Shown one piece after another: positions 34,887-48,080 of a stretch of 64,000 nt of DNA. Each line of letters opens with the position of its first letter. Positions within the stretch are counted from its first letter, which is position 1. The position numbers and the translations under genes were made by a program. A model generated the notes under the pieces. That model was not told the origin of the DNA and ran no database searches. It saw only the letters and a program-made list of their open reading frames with translations. The stretch is from Polaromonas sp. OV174. GTDB taxonomy: Bacteria; Pseudomonadota; Gammaproteobacteria; Burkholderiales; Burkholderiaceae_C. The stretch covers positions 124,001 through 188,000 of the forward strand of contig NZ_FOKZ01000005.1 in the NCBI RefSeq assembly GCF_900112285.1, written 5' to 3'.

Positions 34887-34960
34887 TTCGTGTCAGACGC
34901 TGCCCACCGAGGAGGCTAATTTTCCTTGGGGCGGCCCGGCGGAAAATTGTCATTCCGCTT
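34866..34960. repeat. Degenerate family B repeat
   Basis: Contains CCCCCAGGCTTTTCACTTCG, TGTCAGACGCTGCC and GGGGCGGCCCGGCGG, a decayed form of the family B intergenic repeat. It runs into the start of the YbaK-DUF1289 frame. Confidence 0.4.
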
Positions 34961-34982
34961 ATCGCTTTGCTTACAGCGCTCA

Positions 34983-35903
34983 TCAATCCATCCTTTTGTT
35001 GAGCAAGGCCGTCGCGGCCCGGGAGTTGGGTTTGCGCTGCAGAAAATCGCTGATGAATTTTCCAGCGTCTATCAATTTTTCCAGATCAATACCGGTGTCT
35101 ATTCCCATGCCGTGCAGCAGATAGACCACGTCCTCGGTGGCCACGTTTCCGGTCGCCCCCTTGGCATAGGGACAGCCGCCCAGTCCGGCGGATGAGGCGT
35201 CAAATTGCCACACGCCCATCTGCAAACTGGCCAAGGTGTTGGCCAGCGCCTGTCCATAGGTGTCGTGGAAATGACCGGAGACGTCATTGAGGTCGTAATG
35301 CTTGAGCGCCGCTTCCATGGCGCGCTGCACCTTGAGCGGCGTGCCCACGCCAATCGTATCGGCCACGCCGACATGCTGCACACCAATTTCCTTCATCAGG
35401 CGCGCCACCAGCTCGACCCTCTCGGGTGCGATCTCACCCTCGTAAGGACAGCCGACGGTGCATGAAATGGCGCCGCGCACATAAATGTTGTTGCTCCGGG
35501 CAGCCGCCACCACCGGCCGGAAGCGCTCAATGCTTTCGGCAATCGAGCAATTGATGTTGCGCTGGCTGAAAGCCTCGCTGGCCGCGCCAAAGACCACGAT
35601 CTCGTCGGGCCACAGCGCACGATCCGGAGCGATCGCGGCCTCAAAGCCTTGTATATTGGGCGTGAGCACGGAGTAGCGCACGCCAGGTTTGCGCTGGATA
35701 CCGGCCATGACCTCGGCGTTGTCGGCCATCTGCGGCACCCATTTGGGCGAGACAAAACTGGTGACTTCGATATCTAGCAGACCGGCATCCTGCAGGCGAT
35801 GCACCAGTTCGATTTTGACGGCGGCGGGGACAGGGTCTTTCTCGTTCTGCAAACCGTCTCTGGGGCCGACATCAACGAGCTTGACTTTGGAGGGAAGTTT
35901 CAT
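34983..35903 (-). CDS. liuE: Hydroxymethylglutaryl-CoA lyase
   Basis: A 306-residue DRE-TIM metallolyase that cleaves HMG-CoA to acetyl-CoA and acetoacetate, the last step of leucine degradation. N-terminal VKLVDVGPRDGLQNEK carries the Arg/Asp of the active site; SFVSPKWVPQMAD, GAISCTVGCPYEGEI, DTIGVGTPLKV and the metal/catalytic GHFHDTYGQALAN and GLGGCPYAKGATGNVATEDV follow. The catalytic Cys is in GGCPYA. The ATG at 35903 has AAGGA upstream. Last of the block that starts with the acyl-CoA synthetase. Also called mvaB. Confidence 0.96.
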   Translation of the reverse strand: MKLPSKVKLVDVGPRDGLQNEKDPVPAAVKIELVHRLQDAGLLDIEVTSFVSPKWVPQMADNAEVMAGIQRKPGVRYSVLTPNIQGFEAAIAPDRALWPDEIVVFGAASEAFSQRNINCSIAESIERFRPVVAAARSNNIYVRGAISCTVGCPYEGEIAPERVELVARLMKEIGVQHVGVADTIGVGTPLKVQRAMEAALKHYDLNDVSGHFHDTYGQALANTLASLQMGVWQFDASSAGLGGCPYAKGATGNVATEDVVYLLHGMGIDTGIDLEKLIDAGKFISDFLQRKPNSRAATALLNKRMD

Positions 35904-35954
35904 GGGCATCCTTCAGGAGATAGGGTGGTCGCGAGCCGGTGAGCGGTTGTCAAG

Positions 35955-36041
35955 CAAGCAGGGGCCGCGGAACCGGCTTCGCCGGGCCGCAGGCGCAGCG
36001 GCCCCCTCGGGGGGAAGGGAGTTACGCGAAGCGAACGACCG
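35955..36041. repeat. Dispersed intergenic repeat, family B copy 2
   Basis: About 85 bp: GCAGGGGCCGCGGAACCGGC, then CAGGCGCAGCGGCCCCCTCG and GGGAGTTACGCGAAGCGAAC. It is about 90% identical by eye to the copy at 49245-49335. It sits between ghrA and HMG-CoA lyase genes. Confidence 0.8.
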
Positions 36042-36052
36042 TGAGTTCAACA

Positions 36053-36982
36053 TCAGTATCCTTGTTTCAAGTCAACCACACCGGCGATGCTGGCAAGGGC
36101 TGCGCCATCTTGAAGCGCCCGGATTTTCCCGGCGATCTGCGCAATGCTTTCCTCGCGCAGCGTGCGGGCCGAGGTATGCGGCGTCACGGTAATTTTTGGA
36201 TGGGCCCAGAAAGGATGGGCCGCTGGCAAGGGCTCGGTGCGAAACACATCCAGCATGGCGCCCGCCACATGGCCGTTGTCCAGCAGCGCCAGCAAGTCAT
36301 CGTCGACCAGATGGCGGCCGCGCGCCACGTTGATGACATAAGCCCCCGGCAGCAGGCGGGACAGCGTGTCATGCCGCATGATGTTTTCGGTGTCCGGCGT
36401 CAGCGGCAGCAGGCACACCAGAATGCGGGTCGCGGCCAGAAATTCCTTGAAGCCATCGTCACCCGAAAAGCACTGCACGCCGTCTATGGCTTTGGGCGAA
36501 CGGCTCCAGCCCAACACAGGAAAGTCAAACTGGGCCAAAGTCTGGCTCACGCGTTCGCCCAGCACGCCCAGGCCCATCACGCCGATGGGGTAGTCCGTGC
36601 GCATTCGCGGCTTGCGGTAGGACCACTGACCCTGGGCAACATCAGCGTCGTAGCCATCGAACTCACGGAAATGGCGAATCACTGCATGAGAAACATATTC
36701 GGCCATTTGCACCGACATGCCGGCGTCATCCAGCCGCACCACCGGCACACCGGCCGGCAAGCGCAACTTCATCAAGGCATCGACGCCTGCGCCTATGTTG
36801 AAAACACCCTTGAGCCGGGTCTGCTCGTCAAAAAACGCCTGGGGCGGCGTCCAGACCACCGCGTAGTCTGCAGGCGCGGCCCCTTCAGACCAGGGTTCTA
36901 CCGTCGCGCCGGGCAGTGCGGCGCGCAAGCCCTCCAGCCAGGGCTGGGCTTTGGTATCGGTACAACAAAAACTAATATTCAT
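36053..36982 (-). CDS. ghrA: D-2-hydroxyacid dehydrogenase, glyoxylate/hydroxypyruvate reductase A type
   Basis: A 309-residue NAD(P)H-dependent reductase. Rossmann motif GVMGLGVLGERVSQTLAQF (about residue 135); catalytic Arg in NVARGRHLVDDDLLALL, Glu in DVFRTEPLPAAHPFW and His in VTPHTSARTLREES. Overall length and the N-terminal MNISFCCTDTKAQPWLEGL fit GhrA. It reduces glyoxylate or hydroxypyruvate. It lies 20 bp after liuD, so it is probably co-transcribed with the leucine genes, although it is not a step of that pathway. Confidence 0.88.
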   Translation of the reverse strand: MNISFCCTDTKAQPWLEGLRAALPGATVEPWSEGAAPADYAVVWTPPQAFFDEQTRLKGVFNIGAGVDALMKLRLPAGVPVVRLDDAGMSVQMAEYVSHAVIRHFREFDGYDADVAQGQWSYRKPRMRTDYPIGVMGLGVLGERVSQTLAQFDFPVLGWSRSPKAIDGVQCFSGDDGFKEFLAATRILVCLLPLTPDTENIMRHDTLSRLLPGAYVINVARGRHLVDDDLLALLDNGHVAGAMLDVFRTEPLPAAHPFWAHPKITVTPHTSARTLREESIAQIAGKIRALQDGAALASIAGVVDLKQGY

Positions 36983-37002
36983 TCCATTCGATCCTGAGAA
37001 GT

Positions 37003-38986
<1,984 letters not shown>

Positions 38987-38994
<8 letters not shown>

Positions 38995-39658
38995 GTTTGT
39001 CATTCTTTGAAAAAGGGGACTTCAGGGTAAAAGCGGGCGACAGGCCTGGATCGGACTTGCCGCTGAAAATGCGCGCCACGCGGGTAAAAAGCTGTTTCAA
39101 AAAGCGCCAGCAAACACGGATCAGCCAGACACTGAGCACCAGCATCACGACCAGCAGGGGAATAAAAATCAGGGGATGAGCCAGCGCCAGCCACAGGCCG
39201 GCCGGAACCAGGCTGTCTTCAACCAGAGAGGTGCCGACATTGGTAAAGGGCTCGGGCGAGGTATTGATGGCGGCGCGGGTCGTGGCCTTGGCGGCATGGC
39301 TGGTCGCGGCCAGCGTGCCACCAACCAAGGCGGCCACCAGCCCCATCGCGCTGCTGTCGGCACCAAACACACCGGCCGCCAGCGCCGCGCCGGCAGGCAC
39401 GCGAATCACGGTATGAACCACATCCCACAGCGAATCCAAACCCGGAATCTTGTCGGCAAAAAACTCGACAAACACCATGAAACCGCTGGCGCCCAACACC
39501 ACCGGGTTGGCTAGCAGATGCAGGCCTTGGGGCAAGGGAATCCAGCCCAGATAACCCGCCAGCCCGGTCAGAAAAACCACCAGGTACAAACGAACGCCGC
39601 TGGCCCAACCCAAAGCGCCGGCCAGGGCAATCAGCTGCGCGGTATCGAGTGTGTTCAT
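38987..39658 (-). CDS. DUF4126 membrane protein
   Basis: A 223-residue protein with about five hydrophobic segments (LIALAGALGWASGVRLYLVV, FLTGLAGYLGWIPL, SGFMVFVEFFADKIPG, AGAALAAGVFGADSSAMGLV, HPLIFIPLLVVMLVLSVWLI). The pattern and the FFADKIPGLDSLWDVVHT stretch mark DUF4126. Function unknown. It lies inside the leucine block between liuC and liuD and overlaps liuD by 8 bp, so it is expressed with carboxylase genes. Confidence 0.88.
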
Positions 39659-39662
39659 AAAG

Positions 39663-39745
39663 CCCCCACGCTTTTGGCTACGCCGCTCTCCGAGAACACT
39701 TCGTGTAATACGCTGCGGCCCGGCGCGGCGCTCATGTGCGGGCTC
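39663..39745. repeat. Degenerate family B repeat
   Basis: Contains GCCCCCACGCTTTTGGCTAC, CACTTCGTGTAATACGC and GCGGCCCGGCGCGG. It resembles decayed family B copies, and lies between DUF4126 and liuC genes. Confidence 0.4.
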
Positions 39746-39748
39746 ACT

Positions 39749-40531
39749 TCAGCCTCCCAGCCAGGACGGCTTGCGCTTTTGCAGAAAGGACTGCACGCCT
39801 TCCCGGCCTTCGCTGCTGGTGCGAATGTCGGCAATGCCTTCGACGGTGCGACCTATGAGGGTTACATCGATGTCGCGGCCAGCCACTTCCTGCACCAGCA
39901 TCTTGCAGCTGCGCACGGCGTTGGGGCTGGCGTTGACCAGGGCGTTCGTCAGCTCTGCCACCTTGGCATCGAGCTGGTCGGCGCTGACCACCTCATGCAC
40001 GAAACCTATGCGCTGCGCTTCCTTCGCATCAAAGCGCTCGGCGGTCAAAAAGTAGCGGTGCGCCGCGCGCGCGCCCATGGCGCGAATCACATAAGGGCTG
40101 ATGGTCGCCGGAATCAGCCCCAGCTTGACCTCGCTCAGGCAGTAGTTGGCCGTGTCCACGCTGACGGCCATGTCGCAGGCCGCCACCAGCCCCATGCCGC
40201 CGGCGTACACATCGCCCTGGATGCGGGCAATGGTGGGCTTGGGGCATTCATACATCACGCGCAGCATCTCGGCCAACTGCGCCGCGTCGGCCAGGTTTTC
40301 GGCGCGGCTGTAGTCGGCCATGCGGCGCATCCAGTTCAGGTCGGCGCCGGCGCAAAAGGCCGGGCCCTCGGCGGCCAGCACCACCGCGCGCACGTCGGCG
40401 CGGCTGGCGGCATCCTGGAAGGCGGCGGTGATTTCGGCAATCACCTCATCGTTGAAGGCATTGCGAACGTCGGGGCGGCTGAGCGTCAGCGTCAGCACGG
40501 CGCCTTGTTGAGTGGTGGTGAGTGCTGTCAT
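39749..40531 (-). CDS. liuC: Enoyl-CoA hydratase/isomerase, methylglutaconyl-CoA hydratase
   Basis: A 260-residue crotonase-fold enzyme. The oxyanion hole Gly residues are in AEGPAFCAGADLNWM (about residue 55) and RIQGDVYAGGMGLVAACDMAV (about residue 105). Catalytic region LSEVKLGLIPATISPYV. In the leucine pathway it hydrates 3-methylglutaconyl-CoA to HMG-CoA. Three bases after liuB ends; the context (liuB, liuD) makes the assignment firm. Confidence 0.93.
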   Translation of the reverse strand: MTALTTTQQGAVLTLTLSRPDVRNAFNDEVIAEITAAFQDAASRADVRAVVLAAEGPAFCAGADLNWMRRMADYSRAENLADAAQLAEMLRVMYECPKPTIARIQGDVYAGGMGLVAACDMAVSVDTANYCLSEVKLGLIPATISPYVIRAMGARAAHRYFLTAERFDAKEAQRIGFVHEVVSADQLDAKVAELTNALVNASPNAVRSCKMLVQEVAGRDIDVTLIGRTVEGIADIRTSSEGREGVQSFLQKRKPSWLGG

Positions 40532-40534
40532 GGC

Positions 40535-42142
<1,608 letters not shown>

Positions 42143-42156
42143 TAATCCGTTTTCTT

Positions 42157-43896
42157 TCAGGCGGTTTTATCTTCTTCCAGCCCGAGCTGGTTTTTCATTT
42201 CGTCGCGAATCTTGAACTTCTGGATCTTGCCGGTCACCGTCATGGGGAAACCGGACACGAAGCGAATGTAGCGCGGCACCTTGTAGTGCGCAATCTTGCC
42301 CTTGCAGAAGTCGCGCACCTCGTCTTCGCTCAGCGTCTGCCCCGGTTTGATGACGATCCAGGCGCAGAGCTCCTCGCCGTAGCGCTTGTCGGGCAGGCCG
42401 ACGACCTGCACGTCCTGCACCTTGGGGTGGCGGTAGAGAAACTCCTCGATCTCCCGCGGGTAGATGTTTTCGCCGCCGCGTATCACCATGTCCTTGATGC
42501 GGCCGACGATGTTGACGTAGCCTTCGCTGTCCATGGTGGCCAGGTCGCCGGTGTGCATCCAGCCGTCGGCGTCAATCGCCTCCTGCGTGCGGGGCGCGTC
42601 GTCCCAGTAGCCGTGCATGACCGAATAGCCGCGCGTGCAGAGTTCGCCCGACACGCCGGTCGCGACGATGTCGCCGCTCTCGGGATCTATGATTTTGATT
42701 TCCAGGTGCGGCTGCACCAGGCCGACGGTGGAGACGCGCTTGTCCAGCGGCGTGTCTATGGAGCTCTGGCAGCTGACCGGACTGGTTTCCGTCATGCCGT
42801 AGGCAATCGTGATCTGGCTCAGGTGCATCTGCTCCACCACGCGCTTCATGACCTCGGTCGGGCAGGGCGAGCCGGCCATGATGCCGGTGCGCAGCGTGGA
42901 CAGGTCGAACTCCTTGAAGCGCGTGTGGTCCAGTTCGGCGATGAACATGGTGGGCACGCCGTGCAGGCCGGTGCATTTTTCTGCTTGCACGGTTTGCAAC
43001 ACGCTCAGTGCATCAAAACCGTCGTTCGGATAGACGATGGTGGCGCCATGCGTCAAACAGGCCAGGTTGCCCAGCACCATGCCAAAGCAGTGGTAGAGCG
43101 GCACCGGAATGCAAAGACGGTCGGCCGGCGTCAGCTTCATGGCCTCGCCTATGAAATAGCCGTTGTTCAGGATGTTGCGATGCGTCAGCGTCGCGCCCTT
43201 GGGGAAACCCGTGGTGCCGCTGGTGAACTGGATATTGATGGGGTCGCTCGCCTGGAGCGTGACGGCAATGGCGGCCAGCCGCGCATCGTCGGGGTCGCCG
43301 CTGGCCAGCAGGCTGGAGAAGCGCATCAATCCGGGCTGCTCCTCGCCCTGCCCGGCCTCGTCGATCCAGATGACGGTTTGCACATGCGGCAGCGCGCTGG
43401 ATTCGAGCAGGCCAGCCTGGCCATGCGCCCACTCGGGCGCCAGCTCGCGCAGCATGCCCAGGTAGTCGCTGGTCTTAAAGCTCGCCATGCTGACCAGCGC
43501 CTTGCAGTTGACCTTATTCAGTGCGTACTCGACCTCGGCGGTGCGGTAGGCCGGGTTGATGTTGACCAGAATCAGGCCGACCTTGGCCGTGGCCAGTTGC
43601 AGCAGCAGCCATTCGGCATTGTTGTGCGACCAGATACCGACGCGCTCGCCGGGCTGCAGGCCCAGGCCCAGCAGCGCGCTGGCCAGGCGATTGGCCTCGC
43701 GCTGCAATTCACGGTAGCTGTAACGGCGGCCCTGATGAACACTGACCAGCGCCTCGTGCCCGGGCTGGTGCGCGGCAATGGCATCAAAAAAACCGCCCAG
43801 CGTCTGCTCTATCAGTGGCACATCGGTGCTGCCGCGCGCATAGCTGCGGCTGAGAGTGGGCGTTTCGGGACTGGCTGAGGATAGCTCGGCGCTCAT
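42157..43896 (-). CDS. AMP-binding fatty-acid/acyl-CoA synthetase
   Basis: A 579-residue ANL-superfamily ligase that activates an acid with ATP and CoA. A3 motif [18 protein letters not shown] (about residue 200); A5 [12 protein letters not shown]8 [43 protein letters not shown]-terminal Lys in [15 protein letters not shown]. The ATG at 43896 follows GGAGACCACC. It heads the leucine block on the minus strand and is probably the synthetase that reactivates branched or acetoacetate-type acids. Divergent from the AraC regulator. Confidence 0.93.
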   Translation of the reverse strand: MSAELSSASPETPTLSRSYARGSTDVPLIEQTLGGFFDAIAAHQPGHEALVSVHQGRRYSYRELQREANRLASALLGLGLQPGERVGIWSHNNAEWLLLQLATAKVGLILVNINPAYRTAEVEYALNKVNCKALVSMASFKTSDYLGMLRELAPEWAHGQAGLLESSALPHVQTVIWIDEAGQGEEQPGLMRFSSLLASGDPDDARLAAIAVTLQASDPINIQFTSGTTGFPKGATLTHRNILNNGYFIGEAMKLTPADRLCIPVPLYHCFGMVLGNLACLTHGATIVYPNDGFDALSVLQTVQAEKCTGLHGVPTMFIAELDHTRFKEFDLSTLRTGIMAGSPCPTEVMKRVVEQMHLSQITIAYGMTETSPVSCQSSIDTPLDKRVSTVGLVQPHLEIKIIDPESGDIVATGVSGELCTRGYSVMHGYWDDAPRTQEAIDADGWMHTGDLATMDSEGYVNIVGRIKDMVIRGGENIYPREIEEFLYRHPKVQDVQVVGLPDKRYGEELCAWIVIKPGQTLSEDEVRDFCKGKIAHYKVPRYIRFVSGFPMTVTGKIQKFKIRDEMKNQLGLEEDKTA

Positions 43897-44021
43897 GGTG
43901 GTCTCCTTGCGGCCGCCAGCTCGGGCGGATGTCACAGTATGGCGCACACCGGGTGATGCGGCGTCCTTTCGAGAGGCCACGAAGGTTGCAAATCGCGCCA
44001 CCTACTGGCACACTTCACGCC

Positions 44022-45047
44022 ATGTCAAGCGCCCCGCCCGCAGCCGCCGTCACACCCATAGCCTTTGTGCAGGCCATTGTTTTTGCGTATGAGAAGCGGG
44101 ATATGAATCCAGCCAATGCACTGACACAGGCACAAATCGCGCCGTCTGCATTGCTCAATGCGTCCGCACGCATTACCGCCTGGCAGATGGAGCGCATCTC
44201 TGGGGCCGCCATGCAGGAACTGGACGACGAGGCGCTGGGCTGGTTCAGCCGGCGCCTGCCCTGGGGCAGCTATGGCATGCTGGCGCGCGCCTGCCTGAGC
44301 GCGCCCAGCCTGGGCGTGGCGCTCAAGCGCTGGTGCCGGCACCACGGGTTGATTACCGACGACATCACGCTCAAGCTGAGCACGACGGGCAACACGGCGC
44401 TGCTCACCATCGCCGAGCATCGCGACCTGGGGCGCTTGCGCGAGTTCTGCCTGGTGTCAGTGCTGCGCAACATCCTGGGCCTGGCCTGCTGGCTGATCGA
44501 CTCGCGCATTCCGCTGCAGGGCGCGCAGTTTCCCTTTGCCGCGCCGCCGCACCAGAGCGCCTACGGCGTGCTGTTTTCAGGCACCACGGCGTTTGATGCC
44601 GCGCCGGCCGGCCTGCGCTTTGACACCCGCTACCTGGCCTTGCCGCTGCGGCGTGATGAGAAGGCGCTGCAGCAGATGCTGCAGCGCGCCTTGCGGCTCA
44701 CGGTGCTGCCTTACCGGCGCGATCGGCTGCTGGTGCAGCGCGTGCGCCAGGCGCTGGCCAGCCATCCGGCGCAAACCCATAACGCCGATGCGCTGGCGGC
44801 GCTGCTGCATGTCTCGCCGCGCACGCTGCACCGCCAGCTAAAGGAAGAAGGCGCCTCGCTGCAGACGCTGAAAGACGAAGTACGGCGCCAGCGCGCGCTG
44901 GACCTGCTGCTGCGCACCAGCCGCCCGATCAAGCAAGTCGCCGAGGCCGCCGGCTTTCAGAACGAAAAAAGCTTTATGCGCGCCTTCAAGGGCTGGACCG
45001 GCCAGTCACCGGCGGAGCTCAGGCAGGGCAAGCCGCCGCTGGCCTGA
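44022..45047 (+). CDS. AraC-family regulator with N-terminal arabinose-binding-like (DUF/OruR-type) domain
   Basis: A 341-residue regulator. Residues about 15-205 form the 'Arabinose_bd' effector domain of the OruR/ArgR-like type. The double HTH is C-terminal: first helix-turn-helix VRQALASHPAQTHNADALAA with LLHVSPRTLHRQLKEEG, the second VAEAAGFQNEKSFMRAFKGW TGQSPAELR split around the turn. It lies divergent from the acyl-CoA synthetase (125 bp), so it likely activates leucine block 1. The ATG at 44022 is preferred over an upstream open frame. Confidence 0.85.
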   Translation: MSSAPPAAAVTPIAFVQAIVFAYEKRDMNPANALTQAQIAPSALLNASARITAWQMERISGAAMQELDDEALGWFSRRLPWGSYGMLARACLSAPSLGVALKRWCRHHGLITDDITLKLSTTGNTALLTIAEHRDLGRLREFCLVSVLRNILGLACWLIDSRIPLQGAQFPFAAPPHQSAYGVLFSGTTAFDAAPAGLRFDTRYLALPLRRDEKALQQMLQRALRLTVLPYRRDRLLVQRVRQALASHPAQTHNADALAALLHVSPRTLHRQLKEEGASLQTLKDEVRRQRALDLLLRTSRPIKQVAEAAGFQNEKSFMRAFKGWTGQSPAELRQGKPPLA

Positions 45048-45214
45048 TCGGTCCCTTTTCCAAACCGGCCAACAGGCAGGCGCACCCCGCCATCCATGCA
45101 CAAGTTCTGTGGACAAGTTTGTGCACTGCCCTAGGGAAAAGCCTCGAAATCCTTGCCTGGCGCGGCCTGCAGGGTGATGCCCACCAAACAGGCAAGGTGG
45201 ATAAACCGCCAGCA

Positions 45215-46627
45215 TCAGGGGCCGGGCAGCGGATTCAAGGCGCGCAGCAGGGACTGGAACTCCGGCGAGCGGCGCAACACCTGACGCCCCGCGTCGATGA
45301 GTCGCCCCACATCCGTCGGCGCGATGCTGAAGGCGGTGGGAATCTGCAGCAGCGTCTGGCGGTCGGCCCATTCGGGCGTGTCGCGCAGATTGACCTGGAT
45401 CACATAGACCTGGGCATCGGGAGCAAAGGCGTCTGAGCCGCCCGATGCACCGCTGCGCAACTCCTGCTTCCATTGCCTGGCCAGATCGGTCAGAAACTCC
45501 TGGGTTTCCAGCGTGGCGCGCGCCCCCGCGCCAAACAGCAGCGCATCCACCACCTGCGTGACGCCAGGCACCTTGTCGCTGGCGTCTATGCGCTCGGCCG
45601 GGTCACGCTCGGAGTTCACGGTGATCAACACCAGCTGGCGCACGCTGCCCGGCGCCGCGCTCAACGTGCGCACCGTGCTGCGCAGACTGCCGTTGACCAG
45701 GGTGCGGTCCAGCAGTCGGCGCACACCCAGGTTGTCGGACAGCCCGCCATCCACCAGATGGATGAAAGGACGCGCCTGGGCATCCAGGTAGCTATGGACC
45801 TGCGAGCGGTACAGGCGCACCCGGTAATCGTCCTGCCCTCTGGGCACCAGGCCCTGGGCCGGTCTGGCGCGCGGGCAAGCCGCCGCATAGTTTTTGAGCG
45901 TCAGCGGACTCAGCACGATGGGCACGGCCGATGATGCCGCTACCGCGAAGGAAAGCGGCACCGTACTCAGGTCGGAGCAAATCAGCTCAAACTGCTCGGA
46001 GGTGAATTCGAAACCCGCGCCCAGCGACAAGTCGGTCGCGGTGATCAGCAGCTGCGGGTTGCCGGCACGGCGCTCCAGGTCGCCATAGGTCTTGCCCCGG
46101 TAGAGTTCATCGAGCCGGCGCGCCAGCATATGGCTGCGGCCAAACCAGGGCGAGCTCAAGTCGTACAGATTGGCCGGCTTGAGGGTCTGGGTGATCAGGC
46201 TGTTCTGAAAGCTCTGGCGCAGAAAATCCCGCTCGAAATTTGGCAGGCCCTCGCTACCGAAAGCGGCGTAGTAGGCCGCGATGATGCTGCCGCCCGAGAC
46301 GCCGCTGATCACATCCACCTCATCCAGCAGACTGCCCACCACGGCGCCGTCTTCGCGCACGGGAATGCGCTGCAACTCACTGAGCACGCCGTAGCCAAAG
46401 GCGGCGGCGCGGGCGCCACCGCCCGAGAGCGTCACCACCATCAATACGGACGGCCTATTGCTGAATTCAGTGGCCGGCTCACCCGCCTGCATGGCTACCG
46501 GCGCATCGGCAGGCGGCAGCGGCTCATTTATCCAGGGTTTGACCGTGGAACAGGCCGCGACCAGCCCGGCCAGCGCCAGCAGCACAGGCAACCTAAGCAA
46601 GCGACCCATGGCCGTGTTGGCAGCCAT
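45215..46627 (-). CDS. Patatin-like phospholipase lipoprotein
   Basis: A 470-residue lipoprotein. Signal with lipobox VLLALAGLVAAC (residues about 14-25). The patatin domain has the oxyanion loop LSGGGARAAAFGYGVL, the nucleophile elbow ISGVSGGSIIAAYYAAFG (GxSxG), and the catalytic Asp in LVDGGLSDNLGVR. It hydrolyses acyl esters, probably at the outer membrane or in the periplasm. Four bases after the HAD gene stop, so probably one operon. Confidence 0.92.
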   Translation of the reverse strand: MAANTAMGRLLRLPVLLALAGLVAACSTVKPWINEPLPPADAPVAMQAGEPATEFSNRPSVLMVVTLSGGGARAAAFGYGVLSELQRIPVREDGAVVGSLLDEVDVISGVSGGSIIAAYYAAFGSEGLPNFERDFLRQSFQNSLITQTLKPANLYDLSSPWFGRSHMLARRLDELYRGKTYGDLERRAGNPQLLITATDLSLGAGFEFTSEQFELICSDLSTVPLSFAVAASSAVPIVLSPLTLKNYAAACPRARPAQGLVPRGQDDYRVRLYRSQVHSYLDAQARPFIHLVDGGLSDNLGVRRLLDRTLVNGSLRSTVRTLSAAPGSVRQLVLITVNSERDPAERIDASDKVPGVTQVVDALLFGAGARATLETQEFLTDLARQWKQELRSGASGGSDAFAPDAQVYVIQVNLRDTPEWADRQTLLQIPTAFSIAPTDVGRLIDAGRQVLRRSPEFQSLLRALNPLPGP

Positions 46628-46630
46628 CAG

Positions 46631-47284
46631 TCAGCAGCCCAGCAAAGCCGGCAGCGCCCGCATGTGGTTGAACACCTGTGCCGCACCGGCCTCGCGCAGA
46701 GCCGCGCCATCGTCCAGTGGCGCATAGGCAAAAACGGTGGCGCCGGCCGCCACGCCGGCGCACACGCCGGTCACCGTGTCTTCCACCACGGCACAGCCGC
46801 GCGGGTCGGCGCCCAGATGCGCGGCAGCAGCCAGATAGACATCGGGCGCTGGCTTGGAGCGCGGCATTTCGTGGCCGCTGAAAATTCGGCCCTCAAAGTA
46901 GCCCATCAGCCCGACCTGCTGCAACTGCATCTCCACCTTGAAACGGTCTGCGCCCGAGGCGCAGGCCATGCGCTGGCCGGCGCTGGCATGCACGGCCGCC
47001 ACGGCCTCGTGCACGCCCGCTATGGCCTGCAGCCGCGCCGTCAGTTCCCGGTTGCGCCGGGCATAAAACTCGGCCATCCAGTCTTCGGTCAGCGGCCTAC
47101 CGGTGCGCGCCTCGATGAGGGCGCGTTCATCGCGCACCGCCTTGCCGATAAAAAGCCGCATGCACTCGGCCGGCGTGAGCGACCAGCCGCCCTCCTCCAG
47201 CATGTCACGCAGCACGCCATTGGTAATGGGCTCGCTGTCCACCAGCACGCCATCACAGTCAAACAAAACGGCTTCGAATTTCAT
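46631..47284 (-). CDS. HAD-superfamily phosphatase (beta-phosphoglucomutase-like)
   Basis: A 217-residue subfamily IA HAD. Motif I FDCDGVLVDSEPITNGVL; motif II ACASGADRFKVE; motif III GHEMPRSKPAPDVYLAAAAHLG with the conserved Lys; motif IV CAVVEDTVTGVCAGVAAG. It resembles YieH/YqaB-type sugar phosphatases; substrate unknown. It is followed at once by the patatin gene. Confidence 0.9.
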   Translation of the reverse strand: MKFEAVLFDCDGVLVDSEPITNGVLRDMLEEGGWSLTPAECMRLFIGKAVRDERALIEARTGRPLTEDWMAEFYARRNRELTARLQAIAGVHEAVAAVHASAGQRMACASGADRFKVEMQLQQVGLMGYFEGRIFSGHEMPRSKPAPDVYLAAAAHLGADPRGCAVVEDTVTGVCAGVAAGATVFAYAPLDDGAALREAGAAQVFNHMRALPALLGC

Positions 47285-47285
47285 T

Positions 47286-47350
47286 TTTTACTCATTTATT
47301 AATAGCTTCTTGCGCCCGTATTTATTGGGCCAGAGCCATATTTCACTTAA
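47286..47350. repeat. Family A repeat between HAD and ychJ genes
   Basis: Read on the minus strand: GGCTCTGGCCCAATAAATAC followed by GGGCGCAAGAAGCTATTAAT. It matches the core order of the copies at 20209 and 51190 (GCGCAAGCAGCTATCAA). It occupies the short intergenic region and overlaps the end of ychJ. Confidence 0.65.
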
Positions 47351-47772
47351 AACTGATCGCCATCGACGTAATACCAGCGCCCCTGCTCACGCACAAAGCG
47401 GCTGCGCTCGTGCAGGCGCACGGCGCGGCCGCCCTCGCGGTAGCGGGCGACAAACTCGACCTCGGCGTGGTCGGCGTCCTGCACGCGCTGCGAACGCACT
47501 TCCAGCCCCAACCATTTGGCGGCCGGCTCCAGTGTCAGCTCGGCCGGGCGCGTGCTGCCATGCCAGGTGGCGAGCAGATAGTCGCGGCGGCCCAGCACAA
47601 AAGCGCTGTAGCGCGAGCGCATCAGGACTTCGGCGTCGGGCGCTGGCGTGCCGCTCAAGTCATCCAGATAGCGGCCGCAGCAGGCGGCAAAAGTCAGAGG
47701 CTGGGCCTGGCTCGACTTGGCCGGATTCAGCGCCTTGGCAGCGCTGCGACCACAAGGGCAAGGCGTCGTCAT
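47347..47772 (-). CDS. ychJ: YchJ-family protein with SEC-C zinc motif
   Basis: A 141-residue protein. The N-terminus has Cys pairs PCPCGR and FAACCGRYL, typical of UPF0225/YchJ (zinc-binding SEC-C-like); the core MRSRYSAFVLGRRDYLLATWH and the C-terminal FVARYREGGRAVRLHERSRF follow. Function unknown. Its ATG overlaps the stop (ATGA) of a 22-codon frame upstream. Confidence 0.9.
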   Translation of the reverse strand: MTTPCPCGRSAAKALNPAKSSQAQPLTFAACCGRYLDDLSGTPAPDAEVLMRSRYSAFVLGRRDYLLATWHGSTRPAELTLEPAAKWLGLEVRSQRVQDADHAEVEFVARYREGGRAVRLHERSRFVREQGRWYYVDGDQF

Positions 47773-47837
47773 GCGCCTTGGGCCTCAAAGCCACGGGCCC
47801 GTTGAGCGTCATGGTCGCGCATCCAGATAGTGTTCAT
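47769..47837 (-). CDS. Possible 22-residue leader peptide coupled to ychJ
   Basis: MNTIWMRDHDAQRARGFEAQ plus GA; its TGA overlaps the ychJ ATG. There is GGA at about six bases before its ATG. Too short to be certain; the ATGA junction suggests translational coupling. Confidence 0.35.
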   Translation of the reverse strand: MNTIWMRDHDAQRARGFEAQGA

Positions 47838-48080
47838 GGTTCCGATTTTTACAGATAGCGCCTGAACAGGGCCGAGGTGATTTGAAATGGAAGGAGTTCT
47901 GGCTGTGCCCATGGTGATTTTGGAGCGAATAAAAAGCCCCCGGCACAGCCCTGTTGGCTTAAGATCAAAAACCTTTGTTCGCATGCGGCCACCACGTTTT
48001 TCGCAAACCGTTCAAACAAGACCTTAGGCATAAAAGTGATGACGCGGATTCAATGCGGCGGGCTACCAAAAGAGGTTTTC
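47838..48080. other. Intergenic region upstream of the lipoprotein gene
   Basis: Together with the short leader frame this is about 300 bp between two start codons of divergent genes. I see no gene or clear repeat; it must hold both promoters. Confidence 0.4.
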
